Shown: positions 31,712 through 43,373, numbered from the stretch's first letter. The stretch: DNA of 64,000 nt from Immersiella caudata (GCA_030512335.1 JAULSU010000005.1:1488001-1552000); one strand, 5' to 3'. Notes: generated by a model from the sequence alone, not told the origin. Numbers and translations: made by a program.

Positions 31712-34700
31712 TCATGCAAAGTAGCTCTTCCAGAGGACACCTTCCAGGTCCTCCAACTGCTCGCTTGTAAAGTACTGCGTGTATGTTAGCATTCAGAAAC
31801 ACAACTAGCACTGGAGATCTCATCTTGCCTTCTGGTCCGCCGTCCAGCTATCTTGCCTTGTCTTCTTGAACTCAGATAGGATCGACTTGGTGGCCTTTCC
31901 CACAATTCCCGGGTCATTGGCCGCACGCGAAGCTAGGTATGCCAACACCTCGGGCATCCAGCTTGGTGGAGGGGTGGCGTACGGGAAAGCTTCGATAAGT
32001 GCTCCCAGACCCAAGACCGCAGCATGGCGCCGGACAATCTGCTTCTGCGTGTCAACAGGCGTGTCGGTGCCAGCCGCCTTCCTCTTCGGCATCGGGTTCA
32101 ACTTCAGCTGTCTCTCAAACCGGTCCTTGAGTAGGTGGATGATGGGATCGCGGATCTTGGCTGGGGAGCAACGAATCATTCCCGCGAGTGTCGCGCTAGC
32201 AGCGTCGCGAACTTCCAGCTGTTGGTCGCACAGCATGTCACCTACTGCATCAAAAAGCATCTGTCGTTGTTGAGGCTGCGTCAGGAACAGGCGTCGGAAA
32301 TAGACAACCTGCATGTTGACAAGAGCCCGGAGGCGCTGATGCCACATAGCTGCCGTCTTGCCAACGCGAATAAGGCCCGCAATGAACGCGTCATCTTCAC
32401 CCGAACGGAATGGGATATTGGGAAGGTGGCGATAGACGTGGTAGGCCAACTTCATAAGCTCCGGGTCTTCCTTCACGTCCATCATGTGCAAGAGTTGGTC
32501 GATGAAGGGGTCCGGGAAGAACGGCATCAGCTGAATGCACTCCTGCGATGACAGAGTGCTGTCGAGCCAGATGAGAACCGTCTTCGAGCCTGAGGTATAG
32601 CTAGAAGGCGTTTGCTGCCCCGGGGTGCGCTCATGGCGCCACCTCTCCAGCCTGGAAAAGACGTCGCGAATTGTTGCCACAAACTCTTCTCCAGGCTGGT
32701 AAGGGCGGATACCGATCGACGAGTCCGCCTTATTCCGGTCCAGAAGCTCTGTGACGCTGGGGAAGGATTCATGATACCGCGTACGATAGATGGTCGCAAT
32801 GACGCGGCCAATCGCCTCTCTGACCGACTTGTAGGGGTGATCGATGTGCGCCAGGAAATCGTCAAGAATTGGCTTCTCCCGCCGGAAGTGCCATCCCGCA
32901 TCGTTGATGATGAACTCGACAAGCTGGACCTTGGAAGACTCTTTGAACGCCGCATTGGAGTTCATGTCCAGTCGGAAGGAAGACAACGCGTCCACTAGCT
33001 CCCTCGACCGCCGGGGGTCTTTGCCGTCAACAATCAGATGGAGGCATGTCATCCAGTAGGACAGGTTGTCAGGCGTCAGATCGTCCGCGATGATTTTTAG
33101 CATCATGGGAGCGGCGAAGCCCCAAACCATGTCGCGCAGCGACAGAGGCTCATCCGAACTTCCTGCAAGGAGGGCGCCAAGAATCTCAGCGGTGGCCCGA
33201 TGCTGATGCTTATCGCTGCCGTCGCCATAAACGTCCTTAACCAGCGTGACGATGTCATCAAACTTAGCGACGGTTTTACCGCAGTGCATCAGATCGAAGG
33301 CGCTCATCAGAAGCATGAAGTTCTGCATCCTGAACCTATCCGTTGACGAGTCCCTGGGCTCTTGCTTCAAAAAGCCAAAGAACTTTTCGAACCAGTCCTT
33401 TGTGAGTATTTCTCCTATCTGCTCGCGCACCCTGATTTCGACATCGTCGTAGCCGTCAAACTGCACTGGATTGGCCCTGGCCACCTTAATGTATTTCGAC
33501 CAGACTAGCCATCCAGGATAGTCGTTGTCGACATAGTTTTTGGTCATGTCACGGAGAACCCCTGCGTCCTTTTCTGCGTCATGGTCATCCGCTTCAGAAG
33601 CCCTGACATCAAGTCCGTAGTCAAAGGCTCGAAGATACGACTCTGTGAGCTTTTCATCCACTGGTACCTCATACTTGTTTGGCTCATCAACCCTCTCACG
33701 CAAGTAATTCTCATACGTGTGCTGATAAACAGCTCGTAGATCGACGGCGTTGAAAACAGCGGAGAATGCAGACAAGTAGTTGGACCGGAGCCCTGGATGT
33801 GGATCAATAGTGCCATTGGATACCAGGTCGATGAACTCGGGGTTGGCAATGGTATCGAACCGGAGGTTCATGTTGAGAGCAAAAATGGCGCACCGGTTGG
33901 CCACCTTCCAGTGTGACGCCTTCGCCTTTTGCGCCAACTCCAGTCCGAGGGAAGCCTTCGCCGCTTCAACCCTGCGACGTCGCTGAACAATGAAGGAGTG
34001 GCGTTGTTTGATGGCGTCGGAGCAATCCTCGGGCGGGGCGATACCGGCAAGACGTCCGCGGTCGAAGATGACCATTCTCTCGAAAGGCTTGCCGAAGTCG
34101 AGAAGAGGATAGAGCGCCGTGGAACCGAGATTCTGAATGGACGCCTTATCAACGCTTGCTGTTTGAATATACAGCCGCATGAGCTCCGGTGCGTAACGCC
34201 AGTCCCTCATCAGGGTTCGAATGAGAGTTGTGAACAAGAGAGTGTACATGGCACCCTTGATGCGATCGTGATCGGTGGTCTGGAGGGCCTTTCGAAACGC
34301 GTCCAAGATGACCGGAATGACGAGCGGCCTTCCCCCGATGAGGACCTTCAGCGACGAATCTTGAGCACTCTGTGCGATCCGTCGGACGTCAGCATACGGA
34401 GAGGTGCATGATTCTGCAAGATCGAGAAGGAGGCGCTTGTCGAGTTCGCTCTTTTTGCGGTACGCCGAGTTGTATTTGACGCGCTGCAGTTGATACGCGT
34501 CTGCGCGCTTCACGAGGAGGGGGCGGGGGTACACTTTTCGCAAGCCGCTGATCTTGAAGGGGGAGATGTCGGCTTTGTATAGGCGTAGCAACCGTTCCAG
34601 AGGGTGCGCTGACCGCTCGATGCCGACGTCTGTGATCCAAGTTCTGTACGCTGCATACAACGCGGTAAAGCATGCCACATCGTCCTCTTGGCTCGAATTG

Positions 34701-37700
34701 AGGAACGCATGCGTTTGGGAGAGAAGCACACCAATGTCCTCGCGCAGTTTGTGCAGATGCTCGTATATGCCGTCCTGAGGATTTAAAAGATAACCGGCGG
34801 GATACTGGATTTGCCGTTGCAACTCCTCGTCATCCGCGACCTCTGCGAGGGGGTCGTCATCATCTTCCATGGTTGCGTCCTCCGACCCCTGGTCCTGATA
34901 CCCCTCGCCGGAGGCCCGCTGCGGATCAAACAGGGCTGAGATACCCGAAATGAGCAGCCGAAGGGCGGTCAAGCTCCGTGAGAGCTCATCAGACCATTCC
35001 TTATTCTTCCCCTTTCTGCTGACTGGCGGTTCATCGCTCATGAGCTGCCTGATCCGCTGGGATGCAGACTGGGCTTGGCTCTCAAAAAGCTTGATGGCAA
35101 AGCGAACCTCTGCAGGCGACGGCCGGTGCCATTTGATTGTCAGCTCGGCTGGGGCAGTAGTGCGGCCCCAATCGTCAATATCCAATCCCCGCTCAATGAG
35201 TTCGGGCTCGTAAAGCGCATTGTCGACTGGGTAAGTGTGGGTGAGGTTGAGTAAGAGGTGATGGATGTAGTTCGAGATGTGGATGGTCGGCAGGCCTCGA
35301 CACTTCTCTTGCATGTATTGTGCGATGTCGAAAAGCTCTACCTCGTACTTGAGAACCTCGGCACCAACATGAACCACACACATGCTCAACATGCTGACGT
35401 GCCACACGAGGGCCCGATCACGAGGCAAAACCTCGGTTCCGCTGCTTCGATCCGATGCCGCACCGTTGTAGTCGATCTCGTTGCGGATGTTGACAATCAG
35501 CATTGGGATGAAGACTTTCAGCGTCTTCTCCGGATGAACTTTACACAGAGCGTTGCATATCCAGGCCATCGCATCTCTGGCCTGATGCACCACATGTGTC
35601 GACACGAACGAGGCAAGTTTCTCTAGCGTCATATCGAAAAGCTCGGGTGACAGAGAGGCGAAGAGAGGCGTGAGGGCGGCAGGAAGAGTATTGATAACAT
35701 TGTCCTCTGGCGATCCTGTGCGGAGATGGCTGGCATCAGGCAAGTTCTCCAACAGAGCGAAGACCTTGCCCAGCAAGGCCAGTACGAATTCTCCGAGCCC
35801 AGCAGTCGATGAACGGAGGATGTCAGCCTCCTCGTCGTCTGTGAGCTCTTCATTGTAGTTGATCTTGACATCCTGCCCCTCGCGCTCCATTCTGTCCATC
35901 TCGTTCTGCACCCAGTTCATGGCAAGGCTAGTGTCATGGATTCCATCGGTGTCCTTCACCAGCGGCCGAAAGGGGATGCTGTAGGCGACGCTCTGAATGA
36001 AGTTGAGGGTATATTGCGTCTTTCCCAGGTCGTTGGCGTCAATACCGGGCAGCGCGAGAGCAAGAAGCGCCGTTATGTGGCATCGGAAGCCCTTCTGCTT
36101 CGACATGATGTTGGCAATCATCTGAAGACTGCAGAGACTCGACGTTGTCCGGTGGACCTCGACGAGACCCTGAAGACTAGGATAAAATCGCTGAAGCGCG
36201 CCGGGCAGGATCACGTCGGGCTCCAGGTACGCCAGTCCTTGCAATGTAGAGTAGTAGTAGTTCACCACCTTCGAACTCTTGGCAAAAATTCCCATGAACG
36301 TCACCTCCTTCAGAGCAAGGACGAACCGCTTCTTCAATTCAGGGGTAATCCGGCGCTCAGAAGGAACGTCGAGCTCGCCACTCTGCTCTCGATTCCAACG
36401 GGAGACAAAAATGTCTGTAAGGAAGAAGGTGAGCTGGGCGAGGAAGCTCGTCCACAAGCCCTGGTTTGACGGGTGGAAGAAGGTGTCGATGGATTGCATC
36501 AACCCTTCAAGGTTGGACAGAATAGAGCTCTCGCTGTCCATGCAGAGCGGAGACAAAGAATGAGCAATCCACCTCGCTATCATGTAAGGAACGGGGTACT
36601 TCTTCTTGTCCTTGTCGAGATACACTGCCAACCCCGACGCGTAGTCCAGGGATGCGTATGGTGAGTTGGCTTGGCCCACAGGGATCTCCGTCAGTCGAAG
36701 GATTGCTGTGAAGATCAGGTCCGACTGTTCGCGGGTGAAGATTCCGTGTTCCGTAAATGGGACATGCGTGCAGTGGAGGTAGTCTCTTGCCATCCGCGAG
36801 AAGATGTCGATAAACGCGACGTCAAAGGCCTTCGATCGGGTCATCAGAAACCACAGGTGGAAGAAGGTAGGCACAAAGTCGGACGGCTGGGACTGGGGTT
36901 GCGTTGGTGGCGCGGCGCCAGTGGGTATGAGTATGTTGAGGGCTGCGACCACGATGTAGGCGTTCGCCATGGCCGAAGTGCTGAAGTAGGGTAGGATCTC
37001 CTCGAGCATCTCCCGCCGTGCCCGCGGGTCAAAGTATGAGTTGGCGTGCAAGCATAGCTTGAGCAAATGCTTTTGCGAGCGCCTCCTGCTGCCTTGATGT
37101 GCGGGTGCCTCGGAGGGGAGAACCAAAGTCTTGATCTCGTGCCAAAGTGGTCGCCAATCAAGGACCAAATCCTCGCCGGGCTTTAGGTAGTGTTTCTTCC
37201 TGATAACCAACGGTTAGCATGCGTCAAGCCTTCCAGGGTTCGAAATTCAGCGGGGTGGGTGCACAAACCTGGTCAGGGTAATCACCATCTTGGAGAAGCG
37301 GTCCGCAGTGTTCGCGTCTAACCCGGGAGCCAGAGCAAGATGGTAGTAAAGCTGTGTGAGCTGGGCGCGGAGCGACCGGGTCATCTCGAATTTGAGGTTG
37401 AGCCATCCCTGAAGTTCTCTCGTCCAGTGTAGAGCGCCGGGCGCAAAGTCTTCGGCATTGATCGAGATATACAGGTTCTTCAGGATGCCCCGGAGAGCGA
37501 TGTCCCGGTGCGCGTCATCTTCCACCTCGAACGGAAGCAGCCTGAAATAGCTGAACGTTCGAGGCCTGTATCGCTTCTTATCATCCTCGTGGGAGTCCTC
37601 CGAGTATGGTAGGCCGGGAGACGTCGCTCGCGAGAGAGTATCAACGGAGGCGACGACGCCGGAGAGGAACGAGGGCGGCGCCCCGCTTGCAGAGGCAGCA

Positions 37701-37744
37701 AACGCCGCAGCAGCCGAGGGCGGCGGTTCTATCGACTCGTCCAT
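31712..37744 (-). CDS. BLM10: Proteasome activator BLM10/PA200
   Basis: Three exons (37744-37269, 37199-31829, 31774-31712) give 1,969 aa, the normal size for fungal Blm10. The protein is a HEAT-repeat solenoid that caps the 20S proteasome in nucleus and cytosol and acts in proteasome assembly, histone/acetyl-protein turnover and stress responses. Recognisable blocks include RTFSYFRLLPFEVEDDAHRD near the N-terminus, KKHYLKPGEDLVLDWRPLW across the first splice, and KTVLIWLDSTLSSQ in the C-terminal third. The last exon encodes only YFTSEQLEDLEGVLWKSYFA. It is reached through an intron with a GC donor (CAGAAG|GCAAGA...ACGCAG); without splicing, the frame ends at 31820 and loses the conserved C-terminus. 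The C-terminal tripeptide is Tyr-Phe-Ala in the position of the HbYX motif that opens the proteasome gate. The gene is intact throughout. Confidence 0.95.
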
Positions 37745-39233
37745 CTTCGAGGTCTATGTTATCGCCAATATCCGCTAGGGCTCTTTGACCGCGCCGACAA
37801 GGTGGTCACTCCACCGCGTGGAGGGCGAAGTTGAGGTGTTGGCGGGGTCGGGGCTTCACGAAGAAGCACTGTTTCGAGGACTGGGAGTTCTGTTCGTCGA
37901 GGAAGGGAGCTTCAAGTCACGTCGTGGGTGGGGGTGACTTCGTCGTTGGTAGGTCTCCAGCATCTCGCCCCGGTTGGGCCGGTGCTTGGAAGAGATCGGG
38001 GGATGCGGTGTCGGCTGGATCCGGGGGTGAGGCCGCGACAACGTTGTCTGCCTGTGTCTCCGGGGTACGGCGGTGGTGGGGTCTGGCTGGTGACAAAGCT
38101 TCCTGTCTGTGAATTGGCGTCAGCCGGTGCAAACGGCGCCTAAAACATGCATCCAGAGGAGAATTGGGCTTGCGCAATGGGCCAGATGAAGCACTCGCAG
38201 CACTTTCAGGTATGCGCGAGCCTGGCCCAAGGGGTGCAGCGAGAGGCGTCAAAATCTTCGCGATCCAGGGCAATGCAGCGTTGATTGGATGCAGGGGTTC
38301 GTACCTTCAGGAGTTCCGCGGCGCGCAGTTGCAGCTCGAGTGCATCCGCAAAGTCTGAGCCTCGACGAAGACTCAAAATGAGGCTACTTCGGGGCGGTCG
38401 AGGTATCGTCGGCTCGGATCGTCTCAATGCTGCTCCAAGGGTATTCGCGCGGACGATGGGAGCTTGGGGCAAGCTACCCGCAAAGGTCGGGCGATACTGC
38501 ACGCTTTCCTCATCAGTCGCCTTGCATCAGCGCGGCACGGACCACCTGGGCGCCTCACGCAATCTGCGGGCGACCAGCCCCGTCACCTCTGGGCAACAGC
38601 ACAAAAAACAATTACACGCGAGGCTCCGAAGGAAAAGTCCAAACGATCTTGTTGGCTGTCAGTTTGTTTGTGTCTCCTGACGATTTCGTATGTTTTTTTT
38701 TCTACGCGTGTCAGAACAACGGAACACCGGCTTCAAACGGGGAGCGAAAGGATACCCGGCATCTCCAGTCTACCCGAGGACAAGGCACCGAACCAGGGAC
38801 GCAAGCTCGGGAAGCTCTGCAACCGAGGCCGCCTCAGCCTGGTGATGCCTGTCCATATGCAAACGCGGGATACACGCCTGCTGCGATGCGGCTCTGTCAC
38901 AGATGCATGCTCCATTTTTGGGATGTTCCGGGCTGACCGGCATTCAAGGCATCCAAGCCCACGTCGCAACGGTTCCCTGCGCGCCTCACCCAGCTGCTGT
39001 GGGGAGCGGCAGTCCAGGAGACACCCCGCGGTCACACTTGACAACGCGTCATATCAATTCCCGCACAAAGATAGATGCCAGCCAGGGGGGGGGGGTAATG
39101 TTGACACCGCTTGCCAGACCCGTTGCATCAAGATCAAGTCCATCGCAGACGCTGCCTTGTTCAGCCTCACCATTTCACCCTCAACGAAACACAGAGGTAT
39201 TGACAAACAAAAACCTCAGACAACACTGAATCC
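37745..39233. other. Intergenic, no gene supported
   Basis: About 1.5 kb upstream of BLM10. Long overlapping frames on both strands have no conserved features. It contains a short T-run near 38692 and a G11 run at 39085-39095. Confidence 0.4.
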
Positions 39234-39534
39234 TCACTCGTCCAGCTCCTCCTGCTTCTTCCTTTCACTCTTCGCCTGCGGCGCCCCCGTCTTTGGTTCA
39301 TTCTTGGAACCAGCTTCGTTCTCATAACTTCCACCATGCTTCTCATACTCCTTTGCAAGCTTCATGCCCTTCCATGCCGACCATTGGCCCTGTCCATCCC
39401 CTGATTTGTTGGGCTCCTGCTGGATTTCTATCAGGATAGTCAGCTTCTGCTCCTCGATGAATCCTGGTGTTTCTACCTTGCTTGAGCTCCTCACGAAGCT
39501 CGGGATCTGTCGGTTTGCCTTTGCTGCTGGGCAT
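39234..39534 (-). CDS. Conserved small hydrophilic fungal protein, 83 aa
   Basis: Exon 1 (39534-39477) and exon 2 (39427-39234) join across a 49-nt intron (GTAGAA...TGATAG) with phase 1, giving 83 aa. The sequence starts MPSSKGKPTDPELREELK and continues with a block containing GQWSAWKGMKLAKEYEKHGG and YENEAGSKNEP. It ends in a charged tail. I recall closely similar small proteins across Pezizomycotina, with no assigned function. It is very rich in Lys, Glu and Gly, lacks cysteines and hydrophobic segments, and is probably soluble and partly disordered. Such composition is reminiscent of stress-protective hydrophilins, which is only a suggestion. It would be missed by a minimum-length gene caller because neither exon alone starts and stops properly. 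Confidence 0.8.
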
Positions 39535-39907
39535 GTTGTCGATGTATTGGGTGTTACGGAAAAATTGAGTGAGTGCACGCGAGAAGGTTGGGAAGCAGAC
39601 GCATTCATATATGGTCCGAAGCCCCTCGATCACCATCCGAGTGTGGGAGTGCGAACGATCGGAATGGGGTAAAAGTGATCGAATTGCGCAATTAATCAGG
39701 TCGATCTTCGGCCTCATCCCATGCGATCCCTTTCAGCAAATCTAGCCGTTGACCAAAGCATGACATCATCGTGATCGACGTCCAATGACTCGTGGTGAAA
39801 GAAATCCATGAGCGATGACCCTGAGACAATGCTCATTGTATCACATCCCCTCACCATCCCCTCTCCTTTCACCGCCACACAATTAGTCCCCAACTCGCTT
39901 TACCCCC

Positions 39908-40567
39908 TTACACCCCCTGAACCACCAAAACAACCCCCACAAACACCCCTAACCAACCCAATCCAACCCTCCTCCTCCCCGTCCCAGAATCAACTCTCCC
40001 CTGAACCTCCTCCCCAAACCTCCCCATCACATTCCCCCTAGGCCAATAAACACAAACCAAAAACCACCTACCACCCTCCCCACACCACTCCCTCCCACAG
40101 CCCACCTCCCTCGTCCCCTTCCACACCAACTGCGTGAAATGCCCTGTCTCTTTTGCAAACCCCGGCCTGCCGAAATTATATCTTTCTCTCTCTTCGCCCC
40201 AAAGCTCAACGCACCCCTGCACGTCGGAGCATCCGAGGGCGAGGTTCTCGCCGTAGGGGGAGGAGGTGGAGTGGGTGAGGGTGCAGGCGGTGGAGGAGGC
40301 GTGGCGTGAGGCGAAGGCGGCGAGGGTGGTGTTGTAGGTGAGGGGGGTGGAGTTGTGGGCGGTGCGGTAGTGGTTTGTGGTGTTGAGGATGGTGGAGGTG
40401 AAGAGTTGGGGTGAGAGGAAGGTGGGGGAGAGGGAGGCGGAGGGGGCGGAGATGGTGACGGTGGTGATAGGGGATGGGTGGGAGTCGTGGGTTGGGGAGG
40501 GGATGGATAGGGGGAGGAGGAGGAGTAGGATGGGGATTGTGTTGAAGATTGAGCGTCCGGTTAACAT
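39908..40567 (-). CDS. Secreted CAP/PR-1 family protein, likely GPI-anchored
   Basis: Single exon, 219 aa from the Met at 40567 (MLTGRSIFNTIPILLLLLPL), a strong signal peptide. Upstream in-frame Met codons are ignored because they precede the signal. The CAP domain shows NHYRTAHNSTPLTYNTTLAA, then FASRHASSTACTLTHS, GENLALGCSD, HFTQLVWKGTREVGCGR and FLVCVYWPRGNVMG, which are the standard CAP1-CAP4 motifs with the His/Glu cavity. The C-terminus ends in a hydrophobic stretch (GLGWLGVFVGVVLVVQGV) after a short basic segment, suggesting a GPI signal or a membrane anchor. CAP proteins in fungi bind sterols or lipids and are often exported. The 3' half is GC-poor in C-rich codons but fully open. Confidence 0.9.
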   Translation of the reverse strand: MLTGRSIFNTIPILLLLLPLSIPSPTHDSHPSPITTVTISAPSASLSPTFLSPQLFTSTILNTTNHYRTAHNSTPLTYNTTLAAFASRHASSTACTLTHSTSSPYGENLALGCSDVQGCVELWGEERERYNFGRPGFAKETGHFTQLVWKGTREVGCGREWCGEGGRWFLVCVYWPRGNVMGRFGEEVQGRVDSGTGRRRVGLGWLGVFVGVVLVVQGV

Positions 40568-41079
40568 TGGATTTGGCGGTTGGGTGGCTGCCGAGGTCAA
40601 TGAACAGCCACCATTTTGAGAGATATTAAACATGGAGTGAGAGCGATGGAGAACATAAATTGAAGCTATATACATTGATCTCGTCGTCGCCACTTTTGAC
40701 GCGCTCGCTCAAAACAAGGTTTGGAGTGGTTGTTGACGTCGCCAAATGGTTGGCTGTCGAGTGTGTCAAGCGAGCCGCCAGGAAAAGCCCCTGGAAAATG
40801 ACGTCGCAGCAGATTTGCCGACCGCACTCTCGGGAACGATGGTGAGTGGACGGGTCTTTCGAGACAGTCGTTTAGTCACATGACACCACTAATGTTGCGC
40901 ATGAGACGCTGTGGAGGTGAGTCATGAGCTAGCCTGTGAGTGATACCACCTTCTCAACGGGTGTTCTCGATGCGTGTTGATAAAGGCAGACGTCGCCGTC
41001 TCGAGTCACTGAATTTTACTGATCCAAATTCCCATCGTCTTTGCTCCAATTATTGTTCCAACCACCTCGAAATTCGACA
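40568..41079. other. Divergent intergenic region
   Basis: About 0.5 kb between the divergent CAP and methyltransferase genes. Presumably both promoters; no specific site identified. Confidence 0.4.
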
Positions 41080-41993
41080 ATGTCTGCCCCCGCCCCCATT
41101 CCCAATTCGGCGAACCCGCGCAAGATCGAATTCTACGATCTCGATGCATCCGCCCTCACCGAGCCCGGCCGCAGGTTGCTGCGCGAGTACAGCGACATTC
41201 CCGAAGCCGAAATTATCAGCCATGTTGAAGCAATGGTACGCCCCGCTCCTTTCCCACTCTCAGACCGCGCCTGCTAACCATCGCACAGAGAATCAAAGCC
41301 TTCCAAGTGTGTCCCTACCCGTGCATTGGAATGTTTCAATTCCTAGACCTGAGCCTGATGAGCACCCCCGTCTATGAAGAAGTCCTAGCCCGCATCAAGA
41401 ACGGTGACAAGTTCCTTGACCTCGGCTGCTGCGTCGGCCAAGAAATCCGCCAGCTCGTGGCCGACGGCGCGCCTTCCGCCAACACCTACGGCTCGGATCT
41501 GTACGGCGGCCTCATCGATGTCGGTTACGACTTGTTCAAGGACATGGACCGCTTGAAGACGACTTTCATCCCAGCGGATGTCTTTGACGATGCGTCGCCG
41601 CTGCTTGCGCTTGCGGGTCAGATGGATATCATCTACACGGGCGCATTCTTTCATCTTTTCGGCGTCGAGGAGCAGGAGAAGATTGCCGGGCGGGTCGTGC
41701 AACTCCTGGCTCCGAAGCCAGGGTCCATGATCATCGGACGTCAATCGGGTCACGAAGAAGCGGGAGAGTTCACAAGGGCCGGCGACAAGAGCGGACGGAA
41801 GCACTTTCGGCACAACCCGCAGAGCTGGAAGGAGTTGTGGGATCGAGTGGGCGAACGCACGGGCAGCAAGTGGTCTGTCGAAGCGGACCTGAAGACGAAG
41901 GAGTACACACTCGCCGAACTGGAGGGAAAGTCGGAGGCCATTCGCAGGAAGATGCAGGGCTTGGGTCTGAGGTTCGTCATCAGACGCCTCTGA
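41080..41993 (+). CDS. Class I SAM-dependent methyltransferase
   Basis: Exons 41080-41235 and 41289-41993 join across a 53-nt GT-AG intron, giving 286 aa. The leader (KIEFYDLDASALTEPGRRLL) and following VYEEVLARIKNG are typical of the fungal methyltransferase group that includes enzymes of meroterpenoid and other secondary pathways. The SAM-binding motif I is KFLDLGCCVGQEIRQL, motif II-like is TYGSDLYGGLIDVGYDL, and later MDIIYTGAFFHLFG and KPGSMIIGRQSG. The N-terminal MSAPAPIPNSANPRK is not a targeting sequence, so the protein is probably cytosolic. The substrate is unknown. No polyketide or terpene synthase is in the window, so a role in secondary metabolism is not supported by context. Confidence 0.9.
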
Positions 41994-42140
41994 AGTATCA
42001 GTATCGGTTCCCCCATGGGATTCTCCCCTTCTCCTCGGATCGAGTTTGGGTCTGACATTGGCACTAGGATGCTAGCACAGTTGAGCTCCACATGAAGCTC
42101 TATCAAAAAGATTGGGCTCTCCACCACACAGGCGCAAAAA

Positions 42141-42228
42141 GGTCGTACCCGGAATCGAACAGGGGTTACCGGAATGACCAGAAGAACTAAATCAGAATCC
42201 GATGTGACAACCGCTACACTATGCAACC
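42141..42228 (-). tRNA. tRNA-Gln (CTG) with ~17-nt intron, some stem mismatches
   Basis: On the minus strand the sequence begins GGTTGCATAGTGTAGCGG, with the D-arm, and anticodon stem TCGGA with loop TTCTGAT giving anticodon CTG. After position 37 about 17 nt intervene before TTCCGG closes the stem. The T-arm CCCTGTTCGATTCCGGG and acceptor TACGACC follow. The acceptor stem has one C-A mismatch and one G-T pair, and the T-stem has one mismatch. Either a diverged functional gene or an early pseudo-tRNA. Confidence 0.7.
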
Positions 42229-42979
42229 GTTAAGATTCGGGGGCTGGTAATGTGCTACATGCAATCCGCATGGTTCATCCGTGTCAAGAAGCCCAACGCA
42301 ACAACATCATGCTGCCCGCTAAGGCAACAAATCATGCATCACGACGCATCTCATCGCACATGGGCATCTGAAAAGTCCATGCATGCTGAGCAACTGCTTT
42401 TCAGATTCTTCTCCCACTTACCGATGCACTCAAGCCAAGGCCTGCTTGTTCGCTGAACCCCTGGTGACGATCAAGTGACCAACCCTCCAGCAGAACCACT
42501 ACTTCACGTCCCACCACCAGCATCAATTTTGCTATCAAATACGATTCGGTTTATAGAGGGAGACAGATGACAGGCCATCGAGCATGAGTTTGATGGATCA
42601 CGACCTCCCCTGTGGGACGCTGTGGAACTGTCGAAGCCGCCAGACCCATCAATCCCCTCCACCAAGCGGATATCATCAATCACAGCCCGCTTGGCTCAGT
42701 CGTAGAGCGTGTCACTCGTATAACGAGCGATGATAAGATCGTCAGTTCGATTCTAGCAGTGGGCAAGACACCAGATCAGGAGTTGTCCTGACTCCGGGAT
42801 ATCCTTTTTAGTCCCTTGCCATAAAGGGGCCCGCGGCAAGTGTGAACTGATCAAGGTTCCAAGCAAAATAGGCAAGGAGACAGATAATTATTACAAACTC
42901 AACAAAACATAGAAATAAAATAATAAGTCCTCGTGCTATCTCAATCCCCCATTCCTCCTGCTCCCGTCACCTCCCCACC
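42229..42979. other. Intergenic around tRNA genes
   Basis: Apart from the tRNA-Thr-like gene, nothing else is supported in this spacer. Confidence 0.4.
42685..42765 (+). tRNA. tRNA-Thr (CGT) with ~9-nt intron, somewhat degenerate
   Basis: The acceptor GCCCGCT pairs with AGTGGGC. The D-arm GGCTCAGTCGTAGAGC lacks one of the usual two loop guanines. Anticodon stem TGTCA and loop CTCGTA give anticodon CGT, followed by TAACGAGCG as intron and A TGATA closing the stem. T-arm GTCAG TTCGATT CTAGC has one mismatch and a G-T pair. Overall fold is recognisable, but the missing D-loop G and T-stem mismatch leave its activity in doubt. Confidence 0.65.
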
Positions 42980-43373
42980 TCACTTCTTCGTGTAGCAGTA
43001 GCATTCACACGTCTCCCATCCCCAGATACATCCTGTTGGTGAATGTCAGCGGCTCTCCGTTCTATGGTGCTTCCAGGCGTCTCAGGAAGCTCCTGAGACC
43101 GCAACAAAACAAGACAAGACAGCAAGAGAGCAAAGATAAGGAAGACATACCCGATCCATCCACAAAGGACCCCGTAGTCCCCGCGCAGCAATTTTCCTTG
43201 CCAGCTTGGTTCTTGCATCGTTGCGCGCAGCCGCCGCCCCATTTCTTCTCGCAGCCTCCGCCTTGCCAGGGGTGGCGGCTGTCGGAGCACTTGGCGAGGG
43301 CGTCGACGGTCTCGCTTAGGATGGCGGTGGTGAGGGTTGTGAGGGCCAGGGTGAGAAGGAAGGGGAGATGCAT
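42980..43373 (-). CDS. Small secreted 10-cysteine protein
   Basis: Exon 1 (43373-43151) and exon 2 (43032-42980) join across a 118-nt intron (GTATGTC...CAACAG), giving 91 aa. The start at 43373 gives a signal peptide (MHLPFLLTLALTTLTTAILS); the longer frame from 43454 adds a non-signal leader. The mature part has ten cysteines at residues 29, 41, 49, 53, 62, 63, 76, 83, 85 and 87, with blocks QGGGCEKKWGGGCAQRC, ENCCAG and CIWGWETCECYCYTKK. The even number of Cys, small size and export suggest a compact disulfide-bonded protein, such as a defensin-like or effector-like product. No family could be assigned. The last four cysteines are only seen when the intron is removed. Confidence 0.8.

Noticed and set aside
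38464..39327. 287-codon plus-strand frame
   Set aside because: Overlaps the conserved 83-aa protein on the other strand, contains no motifs and has random-looking composition.
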